Made by a program: the position numbers and the translations under genes
Shown here: one piece after another, positions 8,126 through 15,960 of the stretch
Layout of the letters: each line of letters starts with the position of its first letter
Numbering within the stretch: the stretch's first letter is position 1
Assembly (NCBI GenBank): GCA_934096985.1
Contig: CAKONC010000001.1
Location: 248,001 to 312,000 of the forward strand
Reading direction: 5' to 3'
DNA from: an uncultured Bacilli bacterium
GTDB lineage: Bacteria; Bacillota_I; Bacilli_A; RF39; UBA660
DNA length: 64,000 bases
The notes under the pieces: model-generated
Seen by the model: the letters and a program-made list of their open reading frames with translations, nothing else
Database searches by the model: none
Told to the model about the DNA's origin: nothing

Positions 8126-8983
8126 TTATCTATTAAGATCCAACTTATCTAAATCAAATACATAATCAATTTTATCTTTAAAACTTACATCATCGGTATA
8201 ATCTTCACCATTAAAATATGGAGTCAAACTAGATAAACAAATAACTGAACTTTTATCATTATATCCTTGTAGTAAAAGCTCATTATAAAGAGAATCGTAA
8301 CTGTCTTGAGTAATTGGACTATAATTTGGATTTGGTTCTCCATATAATTGAGTATCATCATAAAGTGCAACTAAAGTTTTACCTTCTTCTGGTTCGTTTT
8401 TTATAAAGCAATGTGATTCTTTTAATTTATCATAAGCCTCTTTAGCTTTTTTTTGTAGTTTTTCACAATAAGTATAACCAAGTGTTGCACCAGCAACCAT
8501 TGCAGTTGTTAATGTAGCAATAGTAATCTTTTTAACTGCTTTTATAATTCTTTTACGTCTTTTCACTAACTTGGAAATTTTTTCTTGTCTTTGTTTTGTC
8601 TCTCTTTCTTTAGCACTTTTATCAATTATTACATCAGAACTAGTTTCATATTTGCCAAATTGTTTTAAAGAAAATTCTTTAACAATGTTGTCAAGTTCTT
8701 CTTTTGGCACAACAGTACGAGGCTTTATTCCATTTTTTACTTCATAATGATGTCTTTGTACTATTTCAGTAAATACATCAACAACTTTATCTTGTGGAAT
8801 AACACTAGCAAATCCGTCAAGGTCTTGAATGTTAGTAATTTTACCGTCTTTAATATCTAAAAATTGTCTTTTATTAACAATTCCTAGAGAACTTCTTGCA
8901 TCTGTTTGTCCTTGAAATAGTGCTTGAGCTTCTCCTAAAGGAATAATTCTTCCTGTTTTAGTATCATAAATTATTGTTTCCAT
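8126..8983 (-). CDS. Unknown single-TM protein
   Basis: 285 residues. The first about 135 residues look soluble and well ordered, with short beta segments (IIYDTKTGRIIPLGEAQAL; FLDIKDGKIT). A very basic stretch (RETKQRQEKISKLVKRRKRIIKAVKK) is followed by one transmembrane helix near residues 150-170 and an approximately 115-residue C-terminal domain containing three Cys. The basic side suggests the N-terminus is cytosolic. No family was recognised. It has a sigma-A promoter of its own just downstream of sigK, so a sporulation link is not shown. Confidence 0.65.
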   Translation of the reverse strand: METIIYDTKTGRIIPLGEAQALFQGQTDARSSLGIVNKRQFLDIKDGKITNIQDLDGFASVIPQDKVVDVFTEIVQRHHYEVKNGIKPRTVVPKEELDNIVKEFSLKQFGKYETSSDVIIDKSAKERETKQRQEKISKLVKRRKRIIKAVKKITIATLTTAMVAGATLGYTYCEKLQKKAKEAYDKLKESHCFIKNEPEEGKTLVALYDDTQLYGEPNPNYSPITQDSYDSLYNELLLQGYNDKSSVICLSSLTPYFNGEDYTDDVSFKDKIDYVFDLDKLDLNR

Positions 8984-9006
8984 AAATATTATCTCCTACT
9001 ATAAAG

Positions 9007-9035
9007 AGTATAGCATTTTTTACTTTTTAAATCAA
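9007..9035 (-). promoter_or_regulatory. Sigma-A-type promoter of the 8126-8983 gene
   Basis: On the minus strand, TTGATT (9030-9035), a 17-base spacer, and TATACT (9007-9012). It lies immediately beyond the sigK stop codon and 24 bases before the ATG, which is preceded by a TAGGAG site. Confidence 0.65.
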
Positions 9036-9731
9036 TTATAAAGTCTTTTTATTTTTAATAAATTCTTTAAGCATTTTAGTAAGAGCACGTTTTTCTATTC
9101 TAGAAACGTAACTTCTTGAAATCTTTAGCTCTTTGGCAATTTCTTTTTGTGTTTTTTCTTTTTCATTATTTAATCCATACCTTTTTATAATAATATCTTT
9201 TTCTCGTGGAGATAGTTTTTTTAAATATATTTTTAAATATTCAATGTTATCTTTTTTTGTGATATGTTCAATTAAATCAATACTTTTATCTTCAAGAACA
9301 TCAATTAAATTTACATCATTTCCTTCTTTATCAAAACCAATTGAATCAGATAAATAAACATCATTATTACTTTTTTTATTTCCTCTAAAATACATTAATA
9401 TTTCATTTTGGATACATCTTGCAGCATATGTCGTAATTTTTGTCTTTTTATTATCTTTATAAGTATCTATTCCTTTAATTAAACCAATTGTTCCAATTGA
9501 TATTAAGTCATCAGTCATATTTTCTTTACAATCAAATTTTTTTACTATGTGAGCCACTAGTCTTAAATTATGTTCAATTAATTTGTTTCTTGCATTATTA
9601 TCACCATCAAGCATTAATTTTACATATTTTTCTTCTTCCTCATTTGATAAAGGTTCTAAAAAAACATTATTTGAATAACTTCCTGTAAAAAAAAGCAAGT
9701 CCTTTATAATATTTAATAAATTAAAAAACAT
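9036..9731 (-). CDS. sigK: RNA polymerase sporulation sigma factor sigma-K, intact pro-form
   Basis: 231 residues. Sigma-K drives late mother-cell genes, including coat genes. Region 2 shows EHNLRLVAHIVKKF, DLISIGTIGLIKGIDTY and KITTYAARCIQNEIL; region 4 ends KTQKEIAKELKISRSYVSRI. These match sigma-K over the equivalent sigma-E segments. The first about 21 residues (FFNLLNIIKDLLFF...) are hydrophobic, as in the pro-sequence removed by the SpoIVFB protease. The frame is continuous, so there is no skin-type insertion. The start ATG has an AGGAAGTG site. Divergent from the RNHCP gene. Confidence 0.92.
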   Translation of the reverse strand: MFFNLLNIIKDLLFFTGSYSNNVFLEPLSNEEEEKYVKLMLDGDNNARNKLIEHNLRLVAHIVKKFDCKENMTDDLISIGTIGLIKGIDTYKDNKKTKITTYAARCIQNEILMYFRGNKKSNNDVYLSDSIGFDKEGNDVNLIDVLEDKSIDLIEHITKKDNIEYLKIYLKKLSPREKDIIIKRYGLNNEKEKTQKEIAKELKISRSYVSRIEKRALTKMLKEFIKNKKTL

Positions 9732-9758
9732 ATTTCACTTCCTAATTAAATATATTTT

Positions 9759-9767
9759 TGATAAACT
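9759..9767 (+). promoter_or_regulatory. Extended -10 of a probably leaderless RNHCP-protein transcript
   Basis: TG at 9759-9760 then TAAACT at 9762-9767. Only six bases separate it from the ATG at 9774, and no ribosome-binding site is present, so transcription would start at or next to the start codon. Confidence 0.45.
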
Positions 9768-9773
9768 ATTCTT

Positions 9774-10082
9774 ATGAAAAAGAAATTTACTATGATAGAT
9801 GAAAATTTTATATGTGATGTTTGTAAGAAAAATGTTAATAAACTTGGCTACACTGCAAGAGATCACTGCCCATATTGCCTTAGTAGTAAACATGTTGATA
9901 TATTCCCAGGTGATAGAGAAAATAAGTGCCAAGGCATTTTAAAACCTATTGGTATAGAAAAATTTAAAGATACCTATAAAATTATTTATAAATGTGAAAA
10001 ATGTGGATCACTTCATAAAAATATTATGGCAAAAGATGATAATTTTGATAAGATAATTGAACTATCTAAAAATAACTACTAA
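9774..10082 (+). CDS. RNHCP-domain zinc-ribbon protein
   Basis: 102 residues. Two Cys pairs (CDVCKKN and HCPYCL), then the PGDR motif and a second CEKCGSLH knuckle, match the RNHCP domain (named for an Arg-Asn-His-Cys-Pro motif; here ARDHCP). The four-Cys arrangement implies a zinc ribbon. The domain's role is unknown; nucleic-acid or translation-factor binding is a guess. No ribosome-binding site precedes the ATG, so it may be leaderless. Confidence 0.8.
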   Translation: MKKKFTMIDENFICDVCKKNVNKLGYTARDHCPYCLSSKHVDIFPGDRENKCQGILKPIGIEKFKDTYKIIYKCEKCGSLHKNIMAKDDNFDKIIELSKNNY

Positions 10083-10124
10083 AAAGATAGCTTTTATGAT
10101 ATTATTTAAATAGGAGGGTGCAAA

Positions 10125-10736
10125 ATGAATAGAGTAGAAATAAAGGAATTTGCTAAGAAAAAAATTCAAGGCCATTTATGGGATATTTGGAAAATAGTTT
10201 TAATGACTTATGGTATATTTTTTGGCTTTGGATTTTTAATTACTATCTTATTTGGTGAAGATGCCACTACAGTATCACTTATTGGAGAAATTATTTTGTT
10301 GCCACTTACTATTGGCGTAACAAGTTTTTTAGTAAATTTTGTAGAAGATAAAAACTTTGATTCAAAAGATATATTTAATTACTTTAAATCGTTTGTAAAA
10401 ATTGTAGGAACACTTTTACTATCTGCTGTTTTAATAACTATTGCAAGTATATTTTTAGTAATACCTGGTATTATTTTAACACTTAGTTATTCACTTGTTC
10501 CAATTCTTTTAGTAAAAAGAGAGGATCTTGGCATAATTGAAACTTTAAAACTTAGTAGAACACTTATGAATGGTCATAAACTTGATGCATTTGTTTTGAG
10601 TTTGTCATTTATAGGGTGGACTTTTGTAGGGACTTTAACTTTAGGCATTGCATATATTTGGATTTACCCATATATGTCAGTAACATTTACTAAGTTTTAT
10701 TTAAATATTCTTGAATCTAGCAAAGAATTGGCTTAA
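10125..10736 (+). CDS. DUF975-type multi-pass membrane protein
   Basis: 203 residues with about five hydrophobic helices and an AGGAGG ribosome-binding site. The layout resembles the DUF975 family: a short basic N-terminus (EIKEFAKKKIQGHLWDIWKI), a loop with YFKSFVKIVGT, and the LVIPGIILTLSYSLVPILLVKRED segment with ETLKLSRTLMNGHK after it. The family's function is unknown. Single gene with its own TGATATTAT-like -10 about 25 bases upstream and a terminator at its end. Confidence 0.75.
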   Translation: MNRVEIKEFAKKKIQGHLWDIWKIVLMTYGIFFGFGFLITILFGEDATTVSLIGEIILLPLTIGVTSFLVNFVEDKNFDSKDIFNYFKSFVKIVGTLLLSAVLITIASIFLVIPGIILTLSYSLVPILLVKREDLGIIETLKLSRTLMNGHKLDAFVLSLSFIGWTFVGTLTLGIAYIWIYPYMSVTFTKFYLNILESSKELA

Positions 10737-10749
10737 AAAGCCTTTTTTT
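10730..10749 (+). terminator. Rho-independent terminator
   Basis: GGCTT-AAA-AAGCC stem followed by seven T. It overlaps the end of the DUF975 gene and meets the convergent helicase gene. Confidence 0.8.
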
Positions 10750-12133
10750 ATGTGATTTTTTTGATTTCCTTTATAAAAACTGAAGGATTATTTTTAGGTA
10801 TTAATAAGTAAGACCTTATTTTACATCTAGTTATTGCAACGAAAAAAACACGTCTTTCTTCAGCATATGGAAAGTCATCCACTTTACTGCTTACATACGA
10901 TAAGATCGGATGATTTTCTATTTTATTTGGAATGCCATAAGTTTTATTTGAAACATTTAAAATAATTACATAGTCAGCCTCAAGTCCTTTAGCACTATGG
11001 ATAGTTAAATATTTATAAAATTTATCTTTATAAGTTATATTATCATTTTCAATTTTAAAATCATCATCAATATATTCATAAATGTCTTTTTGATTTCTTC
11101 CCAAAATTAAAATATTTTTTTCATTTAACATATTTAATAATTCTTTAAACTTTTTTTTAGGATTTAAATAATAAACTAATTCTAAAGGCTTTTTTTCATT
11201 AAAAAATCCATGCATACTTTTATCAAGTTGATTTTTGTTTTTGTTAATAAACTTTGCACTTATGTCGATAAGTTCTTGACTAAATCTATAGGTATTAGCA
11301 AGTTTTAAAACCTTTAAATTATCAATGTACTTTGATAAATTTAAAAATATAAATAAATCACAACCGGAAAAATGATAAATACTTTGAGCATCATCTCCGA
11401 CTGCTGTAAAAATGGCTTTTGTGTTTTCAAGTATGACTTTAATTAAGTTAAATCTTATAAGTGAAGTATCTTGAAATTCATCGATAATAATATATTTAAA
11501 ATTTTTGTAATTATATTTTTTCTGCAAAATTTTCGTTGCAAGTAAAATCATATCATCAAAATCAAGAGAACGAGTACTATTTTTTTCTTCTTCATATAAA
11601 TAAAATATATCAAGTATTATTTTAATTAAATATTTATCATTTGTATTTTTTACAATATTTCTCAAATCATTAATTGAGTGATTATTAGTTTTATATAAGT
11701 TTATAAATGTTTTAATAAGTTTTTTGAAAGAAATATATTCAATAGAGTATTTATCAAGTTTTAAAATATTTAAGTATCTACATAATTTATCTTTATTTTT
11801 AATTGTTATTAAATATTCATCGATAATATAATCAAGCAAATTACTATCCGTTATTTGGTATTCTATATCATTATATTTAAGTATATCTATAGCAAGTCTA
11901 TGAAAAGTCGTGATAAATAAATCATTGCCAAGTTTCTTTTTTAAATCATCAACGCTTTTATTTGTAAAAGATATAAGTAAAATTTCACTTTCTAAAACTT
12001 TTAAATCATTTATTAAATAACGAACCTTTTGCGCAATAGTGGTACTTTTACCGCTTCCGGGACCAGCAATAACTAAAGTGTTATCAGTTGAAAAAACTAC
12101 TTTTAATTGAAATTCATCTAAGTTATTTGACAT
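10748..12133 (-). CDS. Short UvrD/PcrA-like superfamily 1 helicase
   Basis: 461 residues. Helicase motifs in order: Walker A GPGSGKSTT (about 24-32), motif Ia LISFTNKSVDDL, Walker B IIDEFQDTS, motif III GDDAQSIYHFSG, motif IV near LANTYRFSQEL, motif V THSAKGLEADYVI, motif VI VAITRCK. UvrD/PcrA proteins are about 720 residues; this one lacks most of the accessory 2B subdomain and the C-terminal tail but keeps every catalytic motif, so it is probably active as an ATP-dependent 3'-5' translocase. A role in repair is likely but the pathway is unknown. Single gene, convergent with the DUF975 gene. Confidence 0.85.
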   Translation of the reverse strand: MSNNLDEFQLKVVFSTDNTLVIAGPGSGKSTTIAQKVRYLINDLKVLESEILLISFTNKSVDDLKKKLGNDLFITTFHRLAIDILKYNDIEYQITDSNLLDYIIDEYLITIKNKDKLCRYLNILKLDKYSIEYISFKKLIKTFINLYKTNNHSINDLRNIVKNTNDKYLIKIILDIFYLYEEEKNSTRSLDFDDMILLATKILQKKYNYKNFKYIIIDEFQDTSLIRFNLIKVILENTKAIFTAVGDDAQSIYHFSGCDLFIFLNLSKYIDNLKVLKLANTYRFSQELIDISAKFINKNKNQLDKSMHGFFNEKKPLELVYYLNPKKKFKELLNMLNEKNILILGRNQKDIYEYIDDDFKIENDNITYKDKFYKYLTIHSAKGLEADYVIILNVSNKTYGIPNKIENHPILSYVSSKVDDFPYAEERRVFFVAITRCKIRSYLLIPKNNPSVFIKEIKKIT

Positions 12134-12255
12134 AAGGACCTTTCCTCATATCATGCACGAAAAGTATAACAAATAATAAAAGGTGTGTAAAGATATAACT
12201 TTTAATATTTAATAATTATTTAGAAAATAGTATACTTAAATAGTAGGTGTAATTT

Positions 12256-12681
12256 ATGAGAAAAGTAAAAAATGTGATTGGCGTAGCATTTATTGAAGAT
12301 GGAAAACTTTTAATTGTAAAAAGTGTCCGTAGTAGTAAAAGTAATGTTTGGACTTTGATTGGTGGAGGCGTTGAAAGTGGTGAATCAGAAGTTGAGGCCG
12401 CTATAAGAGAAGTTAGAGAAGAATTTCATAATGGCTTTGAAATTCAAGAAGAAGATTTAAAACCTTTGATGTGTTTTAAAGAAAGTGCCGCAAGTGACCC
12501 AGAACTTGATATAATAATGACTATGTTTTTATGTAGTAAAAAAATTGATAAAGCATTTTTTACTAATCAAGAAATAATAGCATATCATTTTTATAAAATA
12601 GGGGAAAGTAAGTACAATTTGTCTTCTGCAATAAGAGACCATTTTATTCCTTTTGCAATTTCTGAAGGCTTACTTTACTAA
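12256..12681 (+). CDS. Nudix hydrolase
   Basis: 141 residues, full length for a single Nudix domain. The Nudix box GGGVESGESEVEAAIREVREE fits G-x5-E-x7-R-E-U-x-E-E, which binds the metal for hydrolysis of a nucleoside diphosphate linked to some group X. The substrate cannot be told; 8-oxo-dGTP or a nucleotide sugar are options. It starts at ATG 12256 after a TAGTAGGTG site and stands alone before the tRNA pair. Confidence 0.9.
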   Translation: MRKVKNVIGVAFIEDGKLLIVKSVRSSKSNVWTLIGGGVESGESEVEAAIREVREEFHNGFEIQEEDLKPLMCFKESAASDPELDIIMTMFLCSKKIDKAFFTNQEIIAYHFYKIGESKYNLSSAIRDHFIPFAISEGLLY

Positions 12682-12709
12682 AAACTTTCAAAAAATTTAA
12701 TTTTTAGTC

Positions 12710-12738
12710 TTGCAAGAGTAGGTTTTATATAGTATAAT
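12710..12738 (+). promoter_or_regulatory. Promoter of the tRNA-Val/tRNA-Thr unit
   Basis: TTGCAA (12710-12715), a 17-base spacer, then TATAAT (12733-12738), about 31 bases before the first mature tRNA base. Confidence 0.75.
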
Positions 12739-12769
12739 CATATTTGTTAGCGGAAAGCAAAGCACTGAT

Positions 12770-12846
12770 GGGCGATTAGCTCAGTTGGTTAGAGCACCTG
12801 CCTTACAAGCAGGGGGTCATAGGTTCGAGTCCTATATCGCCCACCA
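12770..12846 (+). tRNA. tRNA-Val (UAC)
   Basis: Acceptor GGGCGAT pairs with ATCGCCC. The anticodon arm CCTGC-CTTACAA-GCAGG gives anticodon TAC, and the TTCGAGT T-loop and encoded CCA end (12844-12846) are present. Confidence 0.96.
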
Positions 12847-12851
12847 TTAGT

Positions 12852-12927
12852 GCCGACATAGCGTAACTGGTAGCGCAACTGACTTGTAATCAGTAGGTTG
12901 GGGGTTCGACTCCCTCTGTCGGCACCA
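12852..12927 (+). tRNA. tRNA-Thr (UGU)
   Basis: Acceptor GCCGACA pairs with TGTCGGC. The anticodon arm CTGACTTGTAATCAG gives TGT. The T-arm is GGGGGTTCGACTCCC and CCA is encoded. Five bases separate it from tRNA-Val, so both share one transcript. Confidence 0.95.
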
Positions 12928-12936
12928 TTTAAAATT

Positions 12937-12961
12937 AACTCAAGAAATTGAGTTTTTTTTT
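12937..12961 (+). terminator. Terminator of the Val-Thr tRNA unit
   Basis: AACTCAA-GAAA-TTGAGTT stem followed by T8-10. Confidence 0.85.
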
Positions 12962-13030
12962 TATTGATAAAATTGTTGTTTATTATATTTTTTTATGTTA
13001 TAAGTATAGTAAGATAAGTAGGAAATAAAT

Positions 13031-13927
13031 ATGAAAAATAAAACAATTTTAATATCATTTATAATTATATTATCAATATGTTTTTATAACTGTTTTTCGG
13101 CGTATATTAACGATGTTAAGATAAAAAAACTATATGATAAGGTTGCACTTGAGTGTAAAAGTGAGAATAATACATATTCAGAATATGTTTGTAGTAAAGT
13201 CGTAGGTGAAGAAAGAAAAGTTATAGATGTTTACACTTTACTTTATAGTTCATTAAATGGTGGATCTGAATTAGTATATTTTTTTCAAATACCAATAATT
13301 GTATCTGCAATATGGGTAGTGTCTAAAGAAATTAGGTCATCATTTGTTAAAAATTATACAATGAGAAAATCTTATAAAGATTATTTTAAGCATTTAATAA
13401 AAAAAGCATATGCAGGAATATGGATATATCCTACGGTAATGATTTTACTTTTTATATTATGTGTAATACTTTCTGGCAATTTTAATTATCCAATTAATAA
13501 TAATGGATGGCAGGTTAATTATTTAGAAAGATTTCCTTCCTTTTATACGGGATTTGTTTTAAATAAACTTTTTTTTAGTATTTTTTACGCTAACTTAGCT
13601 TTAATTTTTGCTAAGAAGAATAAAAGCGTTATCGTGGGTGCTCTTGAGGCAATAATAACTTTTTTTATAATAGGAATTTTTAATGAAACAATTATAGTAG
13701 GGTTAATTTTTAAAAAAATTCTTCATATTGATTTAAATAGTGGCATAATCAATATTCTTGATTGTTTAGCGTATTTCGAAGTATATAATGACTATTTATA
13801 TTTACTTGTTAGTATTGTTTATGCACTTATTTCTTTTATAGTAGTTTATTTTATGTACAGAAATAAAGAAAAAATGGTAATTAATTGTGAAGAGTTGAGA
13901 GGTGGAAAGGAATATTATGAAGATTAA
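13031..13927 (+). CDS. ABC-2-like membrane subunit (first permease)
   Basis: 298 residues with about six hydrophobic helices, one N-terminal and five after residue 75. The first extracytoplasmic loop (about 30-70) carries Cys residues (ECKSENNTYSEYVCSK). No clear family signature was recognised, but its stop codon overlaps the ATPase gene by 11 bases, which is how small ABC exporters are arranged, and its size fits an ABC-2 permease. It probably forms the membrane channel with the second, larger membrane gene after the ATPase. The cargo is unknown. Confidence 0.7.
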   Translation: MKNKTILISFIIILSICFYNCFSAYINDVKIKKLYDKVALECKSENNTYSEYVCSKVVGEERKVIDVYTLLYSSLNGGSELVYFFQIPIIVSAIWVVSKEIRSSFVKNYTMRKSYKDYFKHLIKKAYAGIWIYPTVMILLFILCVILSGNFNYPINNNGWQVNYLERFPSFYTGFVLNKLFFSIFYANLALIFAKKNKSVIVGALEAIITFFIIGIFNETIIVGLIFKKILHIDLNSGIINILDCLAYFEVYNDYLYLLVSIVYALISFIVVYFMYRNKEKMVINCEELRGGKEYYED

Positions 13928-14558
13928 ACTAGAACATGTTACAAAATCATTTAAAGGTATTGAAATAATAAGAGATGTTTCTACTACTTTTGAAAGTGGA
14001 AATATTTATGGATTAATAGGAAAAAATGGTTCAGGAAAAAGTGTATTTTTAAAAATGCTTTGCGGTTTTTATTTTCCTACGAGTGGAAGTATTTATTATA
14101 ATGATGATAAATTAGATGTTAAAAATGATTTCCCTAAAAATACTCGCGCTTTAATTGAAAATCCTGATTTTATTCCTGAATTAACTGGCTATGAAAATTT
14201 AAAACTTCTTGCGGATATTCAAAATAAGATTGGGGATACTCAAATTTTTGAGGCACTTAAAGTTGTTAATTTATTTGATGAGAAAGATAAAAAATATAGT
14301 AAATATTCTCTTGGAATGAAACAAAAGTTAGGTATAGCTCAGGTAATTATGGAAGACCCTGAAGTTATGATTTTTGATGAACCATTAAACGGAATTGAAA
14401 GTGATACCGCTATAAAATTACGAAAATTTTTTATAGAGCAAAAAAAGGCTGGTAAGCTTATTATTGTGGCTTCACATATTAAAGACGATATAAATCTTTT
14501 ATGTGATACAGTTTATAAGTTTGAAAATGGTAAGATATCTTATGAAGAGAATAAATGA
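13917..14558 (+). CDS. ABC transporter ATP-binding protein
   Basis: 213 residues from ATG 13917, chosen because GGTGGAAAGG (13901-13910) lies just upstream; the in-frame GTG at 13902 is inside that site. Walker A is GKNGSGKS, the signature is YSLGMKQKLG (LSGGQ replaced by SLGMK, typical of ABC-2 exporter ATPases), and Walker B is VMIFDEPLNG, with the switch His in ASHIKDD. It powers the two flanking membrane proteins. It overlaps both neighbours, so all three are translationally coupled. Confidence 0.9.
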   Translation: MKIKLEHVTKSFKGIEIIRDVSTTFESGNIYGLIGKNGSGKSVFLKMLCGFYFPTSGSIYYNDDKLDVKNDFPKNTRALIENPDFIPELTGYENLKLLADIQNKIGDTQIFEALKVVNLFDEKDKKYSKYSLGMKQKLGIAQVIMEDPEVMIFDEPLNGIESDTAIKLRKFFIEQKKAGKLIIVASHIKDDINLLCDTVYKFENGKISYEENK

Positions 14559-15915
14559 ATTTAAAAGAAATAAAATTTTTATTTTAAATAGTTTGAATGA
14601 TTATAGATTTAAATTATATTTTTTGATAATTTTAATTCTTTCAATTTACTGTACGAGTTCTGTTTTTAAATCTAATATATTTTTAGAAACTTATTATAGT
14701 TTTATAAATAGTTGGGTATTTTTGGTTTTAAGTTTTGTATTTACTATTGTGACACTTGATTTTTGCAAAAAATATAGTAATAAATATTCACTTATGATTA
14801 GGCATAGGAATAAATCTACATTTATTAAAAAATTGATTTTTCCATTTTTCATTATTTGCAGTAGTATATTCCTAATTTTTTTATTATTAATATTTTCACT
14901 TTTGATAATCAAAAATGGGCCTTTACCACATACATTTAAATTTGTTTACGATTTAAATATTTCTTTTTATTTAGTGTATGTAATATTAAGATTTTTTATC
15001 TTTTTAATGTTGTTTTCTTTTTTTATTTATATGTGTTATTTTTTAGTAGGACCAAATATAACATTTGCAATTTACATTGTGATAAGTTTATTTCAATTTT
15101 TTTGTAGTAGTAATAAATTATTTTTCCCTTATTTTTTAAATGGTTTTTTATATGATAACTTTTTTATGGATTTAACTTATACAGTTGGAAATATACTAGT
15201 TTTTGAAGTGCTTATTTATTTGATATACAAAAGTTTAAGTTTAAATAAAACTTTTATTGTTGGAAAAATAAAATTCATCTTTTTAAAATCTTTTTATTCT
15301 ATTAAGAAGAAAATTAAAATTATATTACCAATGCTTATTTCATATATAATATTATTAATTTTTATATTATCTAATTATAAAAATTCTGACTATTCAAGTG
15401 CTAATTTATTTTATGGAAATATTGCTGAAACTGATTTATTATTTTTGTTACAGAAAACAGTAAAAAGTTTTTTGGCAATTTATATTGGTTATTATTTTAT
15501 AGTTTCAGATTTAAATAGGGCAAAGGAATATCTTTTTTTAAGAATGCAAAAAAGGGACTGGTTTTTATATAAAAATTTATTTTTAACTATATCTATAATA
15601 ATTTTTAAACTTGCATCCTTTGCTCTTTATATAATTTTAAAAAGCGTATATCACTATAATGATAGTGTAAATTTCATATTAGTAATTTCCGACTTATTTT
15701 ACATATTAACTATTATAGAGCTAATTTATTTTCTTATTTTTAGTTCTTTTTCTAAAATTAATATTTTAAAAATAATTTTATTCTTGCTATTCATTATTGT
15801 TTATATTTTAAAAGGATTTTATATAGGTCTTCCTTTAATAGCAATTTTATATTTCACATTATTTTTATTAAATTATGTTAAAACTATAAAAGGAAGCAAT
15901 ATTATTTATTTTTAA
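14542..15915 (+). CDS. Large multi-pass membrane protein of the ABC exporter operon (second permease)
   Basis: 457 residues, about 11-12 hydrophobic helices, very rich in Phe, Ile and Leu with few charged residues. The likely start is ATG 14542, overlapping the ATPase gene by 17 bases. The two halves look similar in helix pattern, suggesting an internally doubled ABC-2-like permease. No motif pins the cargo. Comparable two-permease, one-ATPase sets are known for peptide or lantibiotic export and immunity, but no precursor peptide was found nearby. Confidence 0.7.
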   Translation: MKRINEFKRNKIFILNSLNDYRFKLYFLIILILSIYCTSSVFKSNIFLETYYSFINSWVFLVLSFVFTIVTLDFCKKYSNKYSLMIRHRNKSTFIKKLIFPFFIICSSIFLIFLLLIFSLLIIKNGPLPHTFKFVYDLNISFYLVYVILRFFIFLMLFSFFIYMCYFLVGPNITFAIYIVISLFQFFCSSNKLFFPYFLNGFLYDNFFMDLTYTVGNILVFEVLIYLIYKSLSLNKTFIVGKIKFIFLKSFYSIKKKIKIILPMLISYIILLIFILSNYKNSDYSSANLFYGNIAETDLLFLLQKTVKSFLAIYIGYYFIVSDLNRAKEYLFLRMQKRDWFLYKNLFLTISIIIFKLASFALYIILKSVYHYNDSVNFILVISDLFYILTIIELIYFLIFSSFSKINILKIILFLLFIIVYILKGFYIGLPLIAILYFTLFLLNYVKTIKGSNIIYF

Positions 15916-15960
15916 AAATATAATTTTTATGTTATAATCATTTTAAGAAAAGGTGATAAG

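Noticed and set aside
9036..9731. Skin-like element interrupting sigK
   Set aside because: The reading frame is continuous from pro-sequence to region 4.
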